A DNA stretch of 10,942 bases from UBA2093 sp049454855. Its GTDB lineage: Bacteria; Actinomycetota; Acidimicrobiia; Acidimicrobiales; Ilumatobacteraceae. Location: the NCBI GenBank assembly GCA_049454855.1, contig JBMUAQ010000074.1, forward strand, positions 1-10,942, written 5' to 3'. This document shows, piece after piece, positions 8,744 through 10,942 of the stretch. The notes beneath the pieces are model-generated. The model saw only the letters and a program-made list of their open reading frames with translations, was not told where the DNA came from and did not search any database. The stretch's first letter is position 1, and each line of letters starts with the position of its first letter. Position numbers and translations under genes: made by a program.

Positions 8744-10405
8744 TCACATGTCCAGAACTTCGGCACACACCACTAGAAGTTCTTCGCGTGCCGGGCCCGA
8801 TGCGTGTGTTGACTTCCACGCAATGTGCTGGTCGGGTCTCACGAGCAACGCGCCGTCAGCGGACACGCCGCAAGTCTCTCGCAGGAGTTGTCCTCCGGGT
8901 GCATCTGCATCGATTCGTCGATGGACGCACCACGGCGTGGCGGCAGTCATCACCGCGTTCCAGTCGTCATGTGCACCGAACGTCAGCAACGTGAATGACA
9001 TGGGATGGACAAGATCGAGCGTGGATCGACCGTCGGCCAGCCACGCGTGTGGCAGGCGCGAGCCGATCCCTCCAGTGGGTGTGAATGCCGTGGGGTCGAT
9101 GTCCTCGGGCTTCACTGTCATGCCCGGGTTCCTCGGTGTCTCGTATACGTACCCCAGCTGCAGACCCAACATGTCGAAGTGTGTCGCCTGCTCTGCAACG
9201 GCTGCGTCGATCTCCTGTTGCCTGGCGGGATCGGCGAGAGAGGCGGCAAGGGTCTCCCCCGTGGCGCCAGGCGCCAGATTCAAGGCATCGGCCAGGATCA
9301 CCATCTTGAGAGCGTTGGTGAGGCTCTGGTGACAGTTCACGGTTGCCACCGGCAGTCGTTCCGATTCGTAGGTGTCGAGAAGCGAAGCACCAGCACGGCC
9401 GTTACGGACCGCGAGCAACTTCCAAACCAGATTGTGCGCGTCGGCGATGCCGGTGTTCAGTCCCATGCCGCCGGTGGGTGGGAAGCGGTGCGCGGCGTCG
9501 CCGGCAAGGAACACGCGACCCGCGCGCATGGATTCAGCAACCTGTGCGGTCATGTGCCATGTGCCAACGTCGACCACTTCAACTGCGGCACCGGGATCGC
9601 CGATTGCCGCGCGCACGATCGACACACACCGGTCGGCGGGATAGTCATCGGCCGACTCTGCGGCGGGGTCAAACGAGGTCATGTACACGGACTCGTGGTC
9701 GATGTCGTGGGCGATGAACGTGCCCGACACATCGGGGTCCATCACGAAGTGCAGCGCGCCTGGCCTGTCCGCCACGTACCCGCGCAGACTGCCGCGGAAA
9801 TGGATGGCCACGAAACTGCTCAGTCCGGCCGGACCGATCATGTCGATTCCCGCCCACTTGCGCGCCGAACTGCCCGCGCCGTCGGCTGCGATGACGAACT
9901 CGGACTCCACGGACAGTTCGTCGCCGGTGCGCAGGTTGCGCACCACGGACACCACGCCGCTGTCGGAGACGGTGGCCGACACCCACTCGTGGACGTAGCG
10001 AAGGTCAACGCCGGGCATCTCTCCCACGACGCGTGCCATCAACGGTTCCAGACGATGCTGGGAGATGTTGCGCAACGGGTGCGGGGTGACGGCAAGAATC
10101 TCGTCGCCCTGTCGCTCGAACGGCAGACGACCGATCAGTTGCCCGTTCAACCGGGTCACGAAGTTCACGTGCCCGGCATCGCGCGGGTCCTGCGCGATGG
10201 ACGCGATCTCGTCCATGTCGAAACCTGCCTGACGCAGAATCTCGAGAGTGCGTGAGTTCACCACGTGGGCGGCGGGGTTGCGCTGGGGTCCGTCCCGGTG
10301 CTCCACCACCATCACGGGGCATCCGCCGTTGCCGAGCAGCCGTGCCGCGATCAGCCCCACCGGCCCGGCGCCCACCACCAGGACGGGCACGGACACCGTG
10401 TTCAT
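8744..10405 (-). CDS. FAD-dependent aromatic-ring monooxygenase (PheA/TfdB-like)
   Basis: This 553-residue protein is a class A flavoprotein hydroxylase, an enzyme that uses NAD(P)H and oxygen to hydroxylate an aromatic or similar ring. It has the dinucleotide fold GAGPVGL at 12-18, then NPAAHVVNSRTLEILRQAG at 43-61 near the flavin, the DG motif VIAADGAGSSARKWAG at 171-186, and the GD motif GRVFLAGDAAHRFPP at 296-310 followed by GGMGLNTGIADAHNLVWKL. The tail (about 460-553, with SADGALLVRPDQHIAWKS) resembles the thioredoxin-like C-terminal domain of phenol hydroxylase and 2,4-dichlorophenol monooxygenase relatives. No signal peptide or membrane segment. The ATG at 10405 is 1 bp after the SDR stop, with GGAG about 10 bases upstream, so the two are coupled. 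The substrate cannot be read from sequence; related proteins act on phenols, polyketides and other rings. Confidence 0.88.
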   Translation of the reverse strand: MNTVSVPVLVVGAGPVGLIAARLLGNGGCPVMVVEHRDGPQRNPAAHVVNSRTLEILRQAGFDMDEIASIAQDPRDAGHVNFVTRLNGQLIGRLPFERQGDEILAVTPHPLRNISQHRLEPLMARVVGEMPGVDLRYVHEWVSATVSDSGVVSVVRNLRTGDELSVESEFVIAADGAGSSARKWAGIDMIGPAGLSSFVAIHFRGSLRGYVADRPGALHFVMDPDVSGTFIAHDIDHESVYMTSFDPAAESADDYPADRCVSIVRAAIGDPGAAVEVVDVGTWHMTAQVAESMRAGRVFLAGDAAHRFPPTGGMGLNTGIADAHNLVWKLLAVRNGRAGASLLDTYESERLPVATVNCHQSLTNALKMVILADALNLAPGATGETLAASLADPARQQEIDAAVAEQATHFDMLGLQLGYVYETPRNPGMTVKPEDIDPTAFTPTGGIGSRLPHAWLADGRSTLDLVHPMSFTLLTFGAHDDWNAVMTAATPWCVHRRIDADAPGGQLLRETCGVSADGALLVRPDQHIAWKSTHASGPAREELLVVCAEVLDM

Positions 10406-10406
10406 C

Positions 10407-10942
10407 TCACATCACTCCGGCGAACGAACCACCGTCCAGCTGCAGGTTCTGACCGCTGATGTAGCCGGCCTGTGCGCTGCACAAGAACGCACACGCATCA
10501 CCCACTTCTTCGGGGTGACCGAGACGCTTCGCCGCGATGGTGCGTGCCATGGCCTCGTATGCCTCCTCCACGGTGATGCCGGCGGTCTTCGAGTGGATCT
10601 CAGCCATCTGGCGCTGGCGCTCGGTGTTCACGCGCTCGGGCAGCAGGTTGTTGATGGTCACGTTTGCACTGGCCACTTCACGTGAGAGCGACTTTGCGAC
10701 AGACGTCAGGCCGGTGCGCGCCCCGGTAGAGAGACCCATCGGCGCCATGGGCGTTCGCACCATGGCCGACGTGATGTTCACGATGCGTCCGAACTTTCGA
10801 TCCACCATCCCGTCCAGGACGAGTCTGATCATGGCGAGCGGTGCCAGCATGTTGGCGTCAAGAGCTGCAATCCACGTGGCGCGGTCCCAGTCGGCAAAGC
10901 GACCGGGAGTGGGGCCGCCGTTGTTGTTCACCAGGATGTCCG
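10407..10942 (-). CDS. SDR-family oxidoreductase, C-terminal part, runs off right edge
   Basis: The 178 visible codons are the C-terminal two thirds of a short-chain dehydrogenase/reductase; the start and the TGxxxGxG cofactor loop lie outside the window. The visible part begins DILVNNNGGPTPGRF, the SDR NNAG region, then DANMLAPLAMIRLVLDGM, FGRIVNITSA with the conserved Ser (codon 10767-10769), and ends GHPEEVGDACAFLCSAQAGY then SGQNLQLDGG, the standard SDR tail. The catalytic YxxxK is not present where expected: 13 residues after the Ser the sequence reads GLSTGARTGL, with Ser and Arg in the Tyr and Lys positions. A subgroup of bacterial SDRs shares this NNNGGP plus LSxxxR pattern, as I recall. 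The gene ends 1 bp before the FAD monooxygenase, suggesting one operon and a shared pathway. An ATG-like start near 10931 would be internal to the protein. Confidence 0.88.
   Translation of the reverse strand, partial: DILVNNNGGPTPGRFADWDRATWIAALDANMLAPLAMIRLVLDGMVDRKFGRIVNITSAMVRTPMAPMGLSTGARTGLTSVAKSLSREVASANVTINNLLPERVNTERQRQMAEIHSKTAGITVEEAYEAMARTIAAKRLGHPEEVGDACAFLCSAQAGYISGQNLQLDGGSFAGVM

Noticed and set aside
8455..8994. Plus-strand open frame across the decayed gene and monooxygenase end
   Set aside because: It gives no recognisable protein, while the minus strand has flavoprotein segments across the same bases.
9005..10255. Plus-strand open frame opposite the FAD monooxygenase
   Set aside because: It shows no family motif and lies wholly within a well-supported gene on the minus strand.

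Overview
The window is GC-rich, densely packed bacterial chromosome. Every gene I can support lies on the minus strand, so transcription runs from right to left. Base composition, GTG starts, very tight gene packing, a possible leaderless promoter and the gene families (an actinobacterial-looking D-aminoacylase-type amidohydrolase, an SDR and FAD monooxygenases) suggest an actinomycete-like organism. Acidimicrobiia or a relative is my guess, but this rests on recalled family resemblance and not on a search.

Right part (8231-10942): the 3' part of an SDR oxidoreductase gene that runs off the right edge, then, 1 bp after its stop, a complete PheA/TfdB-like FAD monooxygenase. Immediately after that comes a wrecked third gene: the N-terminal and C-terminal ends of a salicylate-hydroxylase-like FAD monooxygenase, broken by frameshifts and a large internal deletion. 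The three look like a former operon for oxidation of an aromatic or similar ring compound; the substrate cannot be told.

Middle (6373-8230): a gap of about 150 bp with a possible promoter, then an amidohydrolase of the N-acyl-D-amino-acid deacylase type.

Left part (1-6305): a purine biosynthesis operon in the order purSL, purQ, purC, purF, purD, with every junction overlapping. It encodes FGAM synthase (a PurS-PurL fusion plus the separate glutaminase PurQ), SAICAR synthetase, PRPP amidotransferase and the start of GAR synthetase, i.e. pathway steps 1, 2 (partial), 4 and 7 (8 in some numbering schemes). The most notable item is that no separate purS is needed here: PurL carries two PurS-like units at its N-terminus.

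I saw no tRNA, rRNA, CRISPR array, insertion sequence, phage gene or riboswitch. I did not find a convincing new system. The observations worth a second look are the PurSL architecture, the decayed monooxygenase, and several active-site departures in otherwise ordinary enzymes.
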